64,000 bases of DNA, taken from NCBI GenBank assembly GCA_035771175.1, contig CM069606.1, forward strand, positions 33,315,316 to 33,379,315. Direction: 5' to 3'. Under the pieces are notes generated by a model. It made no database searches. It saw nothing but the letters and a program-made list of their open reading frames with translations, and was not told where the DNA came from. This DNA is from Paratinospora sagittata. Lineage: Eukaryota; Streptophyta; Magnoliopsida; Ranunculales; Menispermaceae. The first letter of the stretch is position 1. Each line of letters opens with the position of its first letter. A program made the translations under genes and the position numbers. This document shows positions 1-10,370 of the stretch, one piece after another.

Positions 1-239
1 ATCACTCTTCTTCACTTTAAAAACGAAAAACAATCTTGGAACTACAAAGTTTTTGCAAGTATTTTCATGGCATCCAAAAATAATTCGAGCCCATCCACGT
101 CGAAACGAAATGAAGGTTTGAATCCTTTAAATGTTTATTGTTTCTTCAAGGTTGTTATTCTACTTGTTTTCGGCAAAAATTACATAGCAGCATCCAAAGC
201 TAAACCCCCTTAAATGCAACGATTAAATGCCAAAATCCA
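1..239. other. Unassigned AT-rich sequence
   Basis: No coding region, repeat or LTR end is recognised here. It lies outside the left tandem array and could be part of the MULE end or its flank. Confidence 0.4.
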
Positions 240-1000
240 GATATATCAATTTCGAGTTGCAGACGCTTGGCTTATATATCAATTTTGGTAATACCGATAT
301 ATCAGTCATATCTAGCTAGTTATATCTTTATTTGGCAACATAAATGACTGATGTATTAGTTATGATATTACTAATATATCAGTCATATCTAGTTATATCT
401 TTATTCAATGACAGAAATGACTGATGTTTTGGTTCTGATATTACCGATAGATCAGTCATATCTAACCATATCTTTATTCTGTGACAAAAATGACTGATGT
501 ATTTGTTCTGATATTACTGATATATCAGCCATATCTAGTTATAAAGATATGACAAATGTACCAATTTTGACATCATCAATGTATTGCTCATAACTTATAC
601 CGTGATGGAAACATGATCAATGTATCGGTTCTGATAGTACCGATATATCAGTTATATCTAGTTATAGAGATATGACAAATGTATCATTTTTGACATCACC
701 GATGTATTGATCATAACTTTCTATCGCGACAAAAACATGACTGATGTATCGGTTCATATATCAGTCTTATCTATATATGCGTTACGACTGAAAAATCAGT
801 TATGATATTACCAATGGATAATAATCATAAACGTATTAGTTATATATATATTATGTGATAGCGCTTTGACTGATTTATCAACTCTGATATTATTGATATA
901 TTTCTATTATGATAGGTTGAGATATGATTGATATATCAATTTCGATATGACTGAAACATCGCACATTAGTTTTTTATAATAAAGATACAATTGTATATAA
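240..1000. repeat. Left degenerate tandem array flanking the MULE
   Basis: Units of roughly 70 bp carry the core words gactgatgta, tctgatatta and gatatatcagtcatatc, for example near 345, 416 and 488. Later units are more diverged. Reverse-complemented, a unit aligns well with the unit of the array at 3175-4080 (shared core ggtaatatca plus a tacatc word), so the arrays are inverted relative to each other. Long or tandemly repeated inverted ends are known for plant MULEs, and this is the likely role here. The exact outer boundary is not visible. Confidence 0.75.
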
Positions 1001-1021
1001 TAGAGATATGACCAATGTCAC

Positions 1022-2982
1022 ATGTCACATGTCGTTGTGGATGTTTTTGTTGATAATGCCCAACATGTAGATGATACTAATAATGATTTCGACATTGATG
1101 ATCTCATCGACGATGATAATGTTATTGGCCTTGATGAGGACAACGAAGGCTTTGAAGGTGATCAATCCATGTCACTAGGTGGCCAAGATGACGATAACAA
1201 CTTTATTCCTATTTCTAAGGGCAGTGTGAGGCTTGGTTCTAGCGTAGAGTCAGATTTAGTGAGTGGAACTATCGAAAAAAATACGTTGTTCAGTGATAAG
1301 AAAGAGTTGTGAAAACACATATGCATGTACGCCATGAGAAATAACTTTGAGTTCAAAGTTGATCTATCAACCACTATTTTGTTTATAGCAAAATGTGTGA
1401 ACAAAGGATGCAATAGGCGAGTGAGGGCAATGAAACTGGCTAACTCAAGTTATTCGCGAGTAACAAAAATCAATCATACTCATTCATGTTATTTGGATGT
1501 GATTCACCACGATCATAAACAATCAAGTAGTTGGTTGATTGGCGAGTGCATTGAATCTAAATACGAAGGGGTAGGATGCATTTATAAGTCAAATGACATT
1601 GCCCAAGATTTACGCAAGGAGTTTGGGATTAATATTAGTTATCATAAGGCATGGAGAGCACGGGAGAGTGCATTGCAAACAATGCGTGGTACACTAGAGG
1701 AATCATATGCAATATTACCTACATATTGTGCAACTTTGGAATCTAAAAATACTGGTTCGATGACACAAATAAACGTTGATGATGACAATCACTTCAAGTA
1801 TTTATTTATGTTTATCAGTGAATGTATTAGAGGGTTTCGTAGTAGTATTTGTTCTGTAATTGCAGTTGATGACACGCTTTTGAGTGCTAAATACTTAGGA
1901 ACTCTATTCATTGCAACATCTATGGATGGAAATAACCAAATATTTCCCATTGCATTTGGCATAGGGGATTCTAAAAATGATGCCTCATGGGAGTGGTTTC
2001 TTCTTAAGCTTAAGATGTAATAGGGGATGTCGAGGGGTTAGTATTTATTTCAGATTGAAACAAGAGCATTGAAAAAGGCATTTTGAAGGTGTTTCCAAGT
2101 GCATATCATGGATTATGCATTTATAACCATAGTCAAAATCTGAAATTAAAGTTTAAGGATAATGCTACATTGGTCCAACTATTTTACACTGCAGCCAAGG
2201 TGTATTGAGAGTCAGAGTTCTCTCACTTGATGCATCAGATTGGTAAGTGTGATCTAAATGCAGCTGCATACTCGAGGGAAGTTGGTGTTGAGAAATGACC
2301 ACTTTCTCAATTTGATGGGAGGCGATATAGTATTATGACAACAAATATTGTTGAATCTCTTAATGCGATTCTGAAGGATGCAAGATAACTTCTGGTTGCC
2401 ATGATGCTTGAACTTCCAAGGGAGAATTTTCAAGGGTGGTTTTATGAGTATCGTAATGCAACAACTGATATGAAATGTTACTTAACCAATTAGGCAGAAG
2501 TTGAAGTTCGAAATAAAGTAGAGAAGTTAGCGAGATATCATGTAATTCCAATTAATTGTCATGATCTTCAAGTGTTCGATGGTGAAAAAAATGCAGTGGT
2601 AAATTTACGTAATAAAACTTTCACATATCATGAATTTAATCTTGATCAACTTCCATGTGGCCATGCAATTACAGTTGCTCGATTTCGAGGTGTATCGATA
2701 AATAATTTATGTTCTCAGTATTACACGACTACAAGTCTAATTACATCATATGCAGACTCTATATTTCCCGTGGGGCACGAAAATGATTGGCATATCACTA
2801 ACGATACCATAAGCAAGATAATACTTCCTCCAAAAACTCGGAGGTCCACAGGGAGACGAAGAAAGCAAAGGATTTTATCACAAGGAGAAGATCGCCTAAG
2901 AAGAAAATGTGAGCGTTGTCATGGTATAGGCCATAATCGCCAAACTTGTAAGGAACCTATTGCTCTTCACCGGAATCAGTGA
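1022..2982 (+). pseudogene. Mutator-like (MULE) transposase, decayed
   Basis: Remnant of a MuDR-type transposase, which cuts and pastes DNA in the nucleus. An acidic N-terminal part (1022-1309) meets an in-frame TGA at 1310-1312. The same frame continues at 1325 with a MuDR DNA-binding-like stretch (YAMRNNFEFKV, then CVNKGCNRRVRAMK) and the MULE core (AVDDTLLSAKYLG, ATSMDGNNQIFPIAFG, SWEWFL). After a frameshift near 2020 another frame gives VFISD, IYNHSQNLKLKF and TNIVESLNAI, interrupted by several stops. The last part, 2572-2982, has a SWIM-like segment (LDQLPCGHA) in which the first two zinc-ligand cysteines appear lost, then an intact CX2CX4HX4C knuckle (CERCHGIGHNRQTC). At least one frameshift and several stops make it non-functional. 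MULE assignment is firm; the subfamily is not. Confidence 0.88.
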
Positions 2983-3174
2983 TATGATAACCATGCAGAC
3001 GTGCATGCATTTTTGTTTGTCACTGACATTTCTATTTAGTACTTCATCATCTTTTGGCGAACAATGTATTTTTTGTTGAATTGATGAAGTATCGTTTATT
3101 TTTTTTGTTAATATGTATTATATCAATGACGTTGGAACTTATACAAAACAAAAAAAAAAGGTGTGGAGATGTAT

Positions 3175-4080
3175 CAGCAAAAAACTACAACAATTAAAAA
3201 ATTGATATATGTATGGCCGATGTATCGATAGTATTAGAATCAATACAAGAGTAAAATTGAAAAACTCATTCTCAATATATGTATGACCAATGTATCGGTA
3301 ATGTCAGAACCGATACATTTATAAAATTGAAAAACTCATTCTCAATATAAGTATAACCAATGTATGGGTAATATTAGAACCAATTCATTAGTAAAATTGA
3401 AAACCTCATTCTTAATATATGTATGACCGATGTATCAGTAATATCAAAACCGATACATCTGTAAAATTGAAAAACCCATTCTCAATATATGTATGACACA
3501 TCAGTAATATTAGAATTGATACATCTGTAAAATTGAAAAACTCATTCTCAATATATGTATGACCGATACATCGGTAATATCATAATTGATACATCTGTAA
3601 ACTTGAAAAACTCATTAACTTGAAAAACTTATTCTCAATATATGTATGACCGATGTATCGGTAATATCGTAACTGATACATTTGTATAATTGAAAAACTC
3701 ATTCTCAATATATGTATGACCGATGTATAGGTAATATCAAAACCAATACATCTGTAAAATTAAAAAAACTCATTCTCAATATATATATGACCGATACATC
3801 GGTAATATCAGAACCGATACATCTGTAAAATTGAAAAACTCATTCTCAATATATGTATGACCGATGTATCGGTAATATCAGAAGCGGTACATTAGTAAAA
3901 TTGAAAAACTCATTCTCAATATATGTATGACCGATACATTAGTAATATAAGAACCGATACATCTGTAAAATTGAAAAACTTATTCTCAACATATGTATGA
4001 CCGATGTATCGATAATATCAAAACTGATACATCAGTAAAATTGAAAAACTCATTCTCAATATATGTATAAACAAACGAAT
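3175..4080. repeat. Right tandem array, about 70-bp unit, about 12 copies
   Basis: Units contain gaaaaactcattctcaat, atatgtatgaccgatgta, tcggtaatatcagaaccg and atacatctgtaaaatt in order. Unit starts fall near 3270, 3337, 3409, 3479, 3547, 3700, 3771, 3841, 3911, 3981 and 4051. Each unit contains its own small inverted pair (ccgatgtatcgg; cggtaatatcagaaccg). The array matches the left array in reverse complement. It lies between the transposase and the Ulp1-like remnant, so it is either the right inverted end of a smaller element or an internal array of a larger one. Confidence 0.85.
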
Positions 4081-4189
4081 CAATAATATTTTGGCCAATT
4101 CAAAATGTTAACAAAACATCTATTGATATATACATAAGTTTTACAAAAAATAATTATTTACATTGATGCATCAAACATCAACATTATCC

Positions 4190-5455
4190 TTAGATCGAGA
4201 AGCCCCATTGGAAACGGGGTTGATTACACCAATGTTAAAGAAATCCACTGCCTTTTTTAATCGAAAATTTGAAATCTTCTCTTAAGTAAGAGAATAATGA
4301 TATTTTCCGCAACTTATGTACTCCAAGTACATCACGGTGAATACACCATAGTCCTCACTGCAATTTTTAAATTCAAATAAAAAGATTAATACCATATATC
4401 ACATACAATACAAAATTCAAAATAGAATACTTATCATGGTCATGATATTACTAACCAATTATCTTGTTGAGGGACATTTGACACTTCTATGGTCCAATCC
4501 TTGATCTCAAAGTTCTTAACTTCAACTTTTAACATATTCCCTCATTAAGATCAACTTCAATTGCGACCCAATGAGTCTTTCAAAGGTTATAAGCAAATAC
4601 AACCCGATATCACGAGAATCATAGAAAATTATTCATGCATGTATATTTTTTCCCATTACAGTTAAAAAGAAACTAATCATACCTTGTCAGACTCGCGAAA
4701 TGGCCTACATATATTGTGAATTGGAAATTATCCATTAGCGTACTCTTTTAGCCTGTCTCGAGTTACTTCGTACTTGGAAGTTTTAAATTTTCTTCCTTTG
4801 GGTTTTTTCCAACTATCATAAGAAGCCCGAAATTCTTCCTGAGGATAGAAAACACACTTCAACACTATTATATATCAATAAACCATGACATCAAGACATC
4901 TAAATGTTAATACTTACAACAAAAAGTAAGTCAACTATAGCCACACGTAGTTTAATTATTTTCATTTTGTCGGCCTAGTCGACGCCTAAGCCACCACGTA
5001 CATGCATCAAGGTGTTGATACAATAAGACATTATAAAAAAATTTGTTAGTAATGATGCTTACCACAAAACATACATAAATTACAACAAGCTAAATATCTC
5101 CATCAATGCAATATAACACATAATGAACATCTATTGATTACTCTACCTTGGATGTAGTAATATATAACTTACACTATCTTCCAACCATTAACTCGGGGAC
5201 ACCAGCTGTGTGAACCACTCTACGTTAGCATTACAACAATCAAGGTTCACATATGCTTTAGGATTAGAGCCAATCCAATTTAAGAAGTAAGCATAAGATT
5301 CTTGTAGAATTTCACAATCTGGATCATATGCTACTTCAGTAGGAATGGCCTTCTCACGCAACATGCCATAGGTCTTGGTTTTTTTGGGGAAAGGATTAGT
5401 GTATGGTGTGCGTAGTGCAACACCTCGCTTGCAAGCTAGTTGCAGGTTATATTAA
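4190..5455 (-). pseudogene. Ulp1-like (C48) cysteine protease remnant, TE-associated
   Basis: Reading the minus strand, an open stretch at about 5205-5440 encodes ALRTPYTNPFPKK, then YDPDCEILQESYAYFLNW and NVEWFTQLVSPS. Near 5000 a fragment reads HLDACTWWLRRRLGR, resembling the His-Asp-Ala segment common before the catalytic part of plant TE Ulp1 proteins. The catalytic His box HWVAIEVDL is at about 4547-4573, and the Cys box is near 4340-4360. There the expected Asp-Cys-Gly reads Asp-Tyr-Gly (Tyr codon 4348-4350), a one-base change that would destroy the nucleophile. Stops between blocks may be decayed introns. SUMO-protease-like genes are known passengers of some plant MULEs; membership in the neighbouring MULE is inference. 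Confidence 0.72.
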
Positions 5456-5508
5456 AACAATGATGGATGAATAGACACAATTACTATTTGGTGTGATACC
5501 AACATGGC

Positions 5509-6888
5509 TGTCACACCCCGCCCGGACGCGTTTAAACCGGCGGTACACTCACGGACTGGGAGCGCATTTGGAATTATCACAATGGCAGCATAGTACGCAG
5601 TAGAAATATAATACAGTACAAGTCTGATTTCATTAATTTCAGAATATAATTTGTACATGAAATAGTTAAAGGAACATTCTCCCTAACTCCCCAATGAATA
5701 ATACAAAGGGTACAAAATGTAGGCCCCATATACCTGCACCTAGTCCACCCTAATTTCCTGTGAAAAATTTGATAATAATGGAGTGAGCTTAACGCCCTCA
5801 GTGGGTAAAATAGTTCGTGAGTATAACAATTAATAAAGCATACTTCATAATCAAATATCTTAAATACACATGAGAGCATCATAATCAAACAATATGTATG
5901 TATGCATGACACCGTCTCGTAATGGTTTAATGACTATACATCGCCTGAGTTCACGTATAGATGTCCCTCCATGGGAATAGCCGAGTTTTCATTGAACGTC
6001 CCTCCTTAGGAACGACGCTCTGGATTCACGTACAGATGTCCCTCCCTAGCAGTAGCCAGGTTCTCATTGTACGTCCATCTCCAGATAAATATGATGAATA
6101 GCGAGCTTTGCTCCTAACTATTCTTTAAATCATAAACCACATACGTCCCTAGGTGGTGATATGTATGATGACAATGCATGAACTGGTATGGTATTTTCTT
6201 AACATTTAGACTGACTTTAGCAACGTCTGGTGATCCTTATCAGGGTCGGTATCACGACGTGCAAGGTTAGGACATTCAGTATTACTTGTACAAGCTGATA
6301 GCTTTCAATAAAACCAACCAGATTAGTCTCCAGTTGAGAGGTGAGACACGAGGTCTGCTTAAATACCAATCGCCTAGAGCAGCTCGCTGCCTCTCGTTCA
6401 CTATTTAAAGCTACTGAGGACAAGACCGAGTCTGGTTGAGCCAGATTGACTACTAATATGTTTTAATAATAGGGTAATACTTGAATTCCAAATATACAGG
6501 CATAAGTGCGACAGTATAAACATTATAAGATATAATGCAGTGTAAATGAATGTTAGACATAATAATAAATGAATGTAAACTTTAATAAAATTTATAAGAC
6601 ACGCAAACTTATGTTTCGTTCCCCACCTTCAGATAAGAACTTCTTTCAGAACTGACGTTTTCCCCCGGACAGAACTGCGTTGCACCGCACAGAGAGTCTC
6701 AAAAGACTAAAAGTCCAAATGAGTGAGAAAGAGAAGGAAAAATCACAAGGAGAGTGATTTTGGTGTGAGAAATGAGGAGGGGGAGGGTTGTTTATATAAA
6801 GATTTTTGGCGTCTGAACGTTCGGGCACGCGCCCGAACGTTCGTGCAAGTACCAGAGATTTTTTTGTGTGCAATCCTAGGGTATTACA
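5509..6888 (-). mobile_element. Solo LTR of the Tekay-like family, minus orientation
   Basis: On the minus strand it begins TGTAATACCCTAGG and ends GGGCGGGGTGTGACA, the same termini as the LTR at 23166-24462. Flanks are atggc (5504-5508) and acggc (6889-6893), a 5-bp TSD with one mismatch. No internal region adjoins it, so it is a solo LTR left by LTR-LTR recombination. It contains two copies of the approximately 75-bp unit near 5945-6075 that is also doubled in the 3' LTR of the full element. Confidence 0.85.
6791..6842 (-). promoter_or_regulatory. LTR core promoter: TATA box plus 28-bp near-palindrome
   Basis: The minus strand has a TATATAAA-type box at about 6791-6800. Immediately upstream (6815-6842) is a 28-bp near-perfect palindrome with GAACGTTC at both ends and a GC-rich centre. 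The homologous LTR at 23166 has the same layout. Function is inferred from position. Confidence 0.6.
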
Positions 6889-6893
6889 ACGGC

Positions 6894-8950
6894 TGCACGA
6901 AAAATGAGCAGGACAAGCTAGAGGATGATCAGCGCGGTGGTGAGAGGTTGGAGTATCAAAACAGAGAGCAGAAGAGTGGAAAGGTTCCTTAAAGCATGTT
7001 CACCGACTACGTAAACACCTCTAAATACTTCCAGAGAGCAAGTTTCAAAATTCAGAACAAGGATTACCTCTGATGGTCGAAGAAGATCCAGATGCCTACG
7101 GATAAGAGAGATAAGAGGAAGGATTGCAAATATTATCGAGATCATGGTCATGACACCGACTAGTGCTATGACCTAAAGGAGAAGGTTGAAACTCTAATTC
7201 ACAGAGGTCATCTCGGGGACTACGTCAAGGAATCCAACCAGAGAAGAGTTGAAACACTTGAGAAGGAAAGAACAAAACATGTATGAGAAATAAGGACCAA
7301 CTATGGAGGTGATGACCATAACTTTAAACTAGGCCGTGAAGGCCTATGACCGTGAAGCCAGGTCAGAAGTCATGAAGTTGGGACTTCGACCAAAGAAGCA
7401 ACAAAAGAGTGATTTTGCAAACACCTTCACAAGAGATGAGGATTAAGGTATACTCCGACAATACTCAAATGCCCTGGTAGTTGCTATGAACGTGGATAAC
7501 TACAAAGTCCACTGGATGTTAGTTGACAACGGGAGCTCAACGGACATTCTGTACTAGTCAGCCTTAGAGAAGCTTGGACTTACCAAGAAGTAGCTTAGCT
7601 CGGTCGATGTTCCGCTTATCGGGTTCACAGGAGACAGAGTTATGTTGGAAGGTTAGATTACACTTCCTGTGACAACAAGGGATTCCGAGTACAAAGTTAA
7701 GTTTATGACCAACTTCCTAGTAGTTAAGTTCCCCACAACATACAATGCTATCATAGGTTGACCACTTCTCAATAGCTTAAGAGTCGTGGCGTCGACATAC
7801 CACCTAGCACTTAAGTTCCTAGCAGAACGAGGTATAAGTGTGGCGAAGGGGAACCAGGAAGATTAAATGGAGTGTTATGCTACTATAATGAAAAGGAAGT
7901 CAGGTTAGACCAACAACCTCAAGATGTCAGAAGAAATATTTATGCAGCTAGAAGTACTAACCAACTATGACCTCAACCTGAGAGAAGTCGTTCAAGGAAT
8001 TGAGGCACAAGATGAATGGAAAGAGGTGCAGATTATTGAAGATCTGGCCAAAACCGTCAGGGTCGGCACTGGATGACCTCAAAAGTGGTTGAACACGTAA
8101 TCAATGTGCTTAGAAAACACATGGACATCTTCGCTTGATCTCTCGAAGATATGTAAGGTATTCCTACCGGTGTTATAGTGCATCACCTCAATGTCAACCT
8201 AGAGGCGAAGCCAGTGAGGCATAAGAGAAAAGCTCTTGGTCTGGAGAGAGCTCAAGGTGTAAGAGAAGAAGTCGACAAGCTCCTAGCAGCCCATTTCATC
8301 AAAGAAGTCCTTTACCCTTATTGTCTAGCCAATGTGGTCATGGTCAGAAGCCAAATGGGAAGTGGCATCTGAGCAAGGCTTGCACTAAAGATAGTTTCCT
8401 TCTATCGAGGATTGATCAGCTGGTAGATGCGACAACAAGTCATGAGTTGTTGAGCTTCATGGACGCATACTCTGGGTATAACCAAATAGCAATGAGCATC
8501 GGGGATGAGGAGAAAACAACGTTCATCACTGACCAAGGTCTGCAATGCTACAAGGTCATGTCGTTCAGTTAATTAAAGAATGCCAGAGCTAACTACCAGA
8601 GATTGGTCAGCTGGATGTTTGCAAAGAAGATCAAAATCAACATTGAGGTCTACATCAACGACATGCTGGTGCAGATGTGAAAGCATCAACTCATCCCTCC
8701 AACCTGGAAGATGTGTTCAACACTCTAAAGAGATATCATATGAAGCTCAACCTGACAAAGTGTACATTTGGAGTGAGCTTAGGAAAGTTGTTTAGCTACC
8801 TCATAAACTAAAGAGGAATTTAGGCCAGCCTTGATAAGATTCGAGCTTTGATCTACATGAGGTCACCCCAAACAGTTAAGGAAGTGCAATAACTTAGGAG
8901 GTGCGTGGCAGCACTGAGCAGGTTCATCTCCGAGTTCACAGATAGGTGGG
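6894..8950 (+). pseudogene. Ty3/gypsy Tat-type gag-pol fragment, heavily decayed
   Basis: The order of blocks is that of a Tat-lineage gypsy polyprotein. A gag tail (TPLNTSREQV near 7010, CKYYRDHGHDTD, LIHRGHLGDYVKE near 7100-7230) is followed by a protease with VDNGSSTDILY near 7520. A YNAIIG block lies near 7745. RT starts near 8170 (VHHLNVNLEAKPV), with WHLSKACTKDSF, RIDQLVDAT, LLSFMDAYSGYNQI, TFITDQGLQCYKVM and the catalytic box as YINDM, where the first Asp of the usual YVDDM is Asn. It ends after SPQTVKEVQ and AALSRFISEFTD near 8945, before RNase H and integrase. Many stops and frame changes are present. No LTR could be assigned, so the element is truncated on both sides. Confidence 0.85.
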
Positions 8951-9279
8951 GATTTCATTGATGTATAGTTAATTATAAAAAAGTAGTTGAAATAGGGAGA
9001 AAAACTTCTATTTGCCATTTTACAGTAGTTTTTCCACATTGGCGTACGTGTTGGCTGCCAATTTGATGCCAACGTGGCGAAACTTTTTTTTTAATCCAAC
9101 TAAGACATGAAAACGCTTATTCAGAGGGCGTTTTTACTTTAAAACGTCTATTGTTAGTGCGTTGTATTATGAATGAAAGTGCTCAACGAATAGGAGTTTT
9201 TCAGTTAAAAACTCCTTTTTGTGGGAGTTGTCATTACAACTCCCATAAGTGGGCATTGTCATTTGGAACCGAAAATTCT
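8951..9279. other. Intergenic stretch with three consecutive hairpins
   Basis: No protein or LTR end is seen. Three perfect inverted repeats follow one another: aaaacgc (9110-9116) with gcgtttt (9128-9134); aggagttttt (9192-9201) with aaaaactcct (9207-9216); gggagttgt (9223-9231) with acaactccc (9236-9244). The first recalls the paired CG words of nearby LTRs, so this may be the end of an unrecognised LTR. Confidence 0.6.
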
Positions 9280-9836
9280 TTTCACGAGTTAAGAATGAAC
9301 CACTTGACCTTTTTCAAGATAAAGGGTGAAACTAATCCAATGATTCCAACTTTGGAATCAAAAGTAATATTCTATCACTTGACTTGACTTGTTTCAACTA
9401 GAAACAAATCCAAGAAACTAAGTAATAAATGTTTGTTCCAAATAATTAGAACAATTAAAATGAAGCTCAAATATTACAAATCAATCAATACAAGATATAA
9501 AAATGAAGCTCGAGGATTGAGAAAAACTTACAACCATATGCCTTTCTTGAACCAATATTTCCCATTTGAATGATGCTGAAAACTTGAATGAATGATGCAA
9601 AAGTTGAAGCTTCAAAGCAAGAAAGGCTTTCACATTAGCAAATACTCTCCCTAGGTGTTTTGAAAATGGGAAGATAAAGAAGATGAAGTTTCAAGCTCAT
9701 TCTCTCATTTTCCCTAAAAAAACACTTAAACTCTAGGAAATTTTGGATTTAAGAATCAAACACTCATCTTCCCTAAGAACCAAAGAGGTTTCTCGCAAAA
9801 AAAGAGAAATTTGAATTTGAAGATTGAATAGAAACC

Positions 9837-9840
<4 letters not shown>

Positions 9841-9880
<40 letters not shown>
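9841..9880. repeat. (GA)20 microsatellite
   Basis: Twenty uninterrupted GA units. The paralogous position in copy 2 (about 55504-55562) is a TA run followed by a GA run. Confidence 0.97.
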
Positions 9881-9884
<4 letters not shown>

Positions 9885-10370
9885 TCTAAACTTACCTTTT
9901 ATACTATTAGGGTTGCATGAGCAACAAATTGATCATTTTAGAAATAACTATTCTTCCATCGAAAAGCAGGCAACGCATTTGCAAAAAGTGGAAACACGTT
10001 CCACATGAAAAGGGCATAAAATCAAAATTTTGTCCAAAAAGCAAGAAACACGTTTTTGCTTGCCAAAGTGAAAAATCCCTTTTAGCTAGCAGGAATGCGT
10101 TTTCCCAAAGGGTGCACGTTTTTAATGCACAAAATTTTGAAAATTTGTTTTCTTTGAAAATTCAATATGATTTCTTGAAAACTTAAACTTAAATACATTT
10201 GAAATGGATCAAAATGAGAAGAATTGAAGTTCAAAGATGTGTTAAAACATTTTTAGACTTTGCTTTTGACTTTTTTATAAAACAACTTGACTTATAAAAG
10301 CATTTTGACTTATTGAAATATGAATGCATGCATGTAATGATTAAAAATAAATAAGCAATGTAGAATCAAC

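Noticed and set aside
240..4080. CRISPR-like array of regular 70-bp repeats
   Set aside because: Repeats are tandem without unique spacers and flank a MULE transposase in a plant context.
9917..10186. 89-codon open frame in LTR sequence
   Set aside because: It runs through the LTR word cluster, has no domain and is not kept in copy 2.
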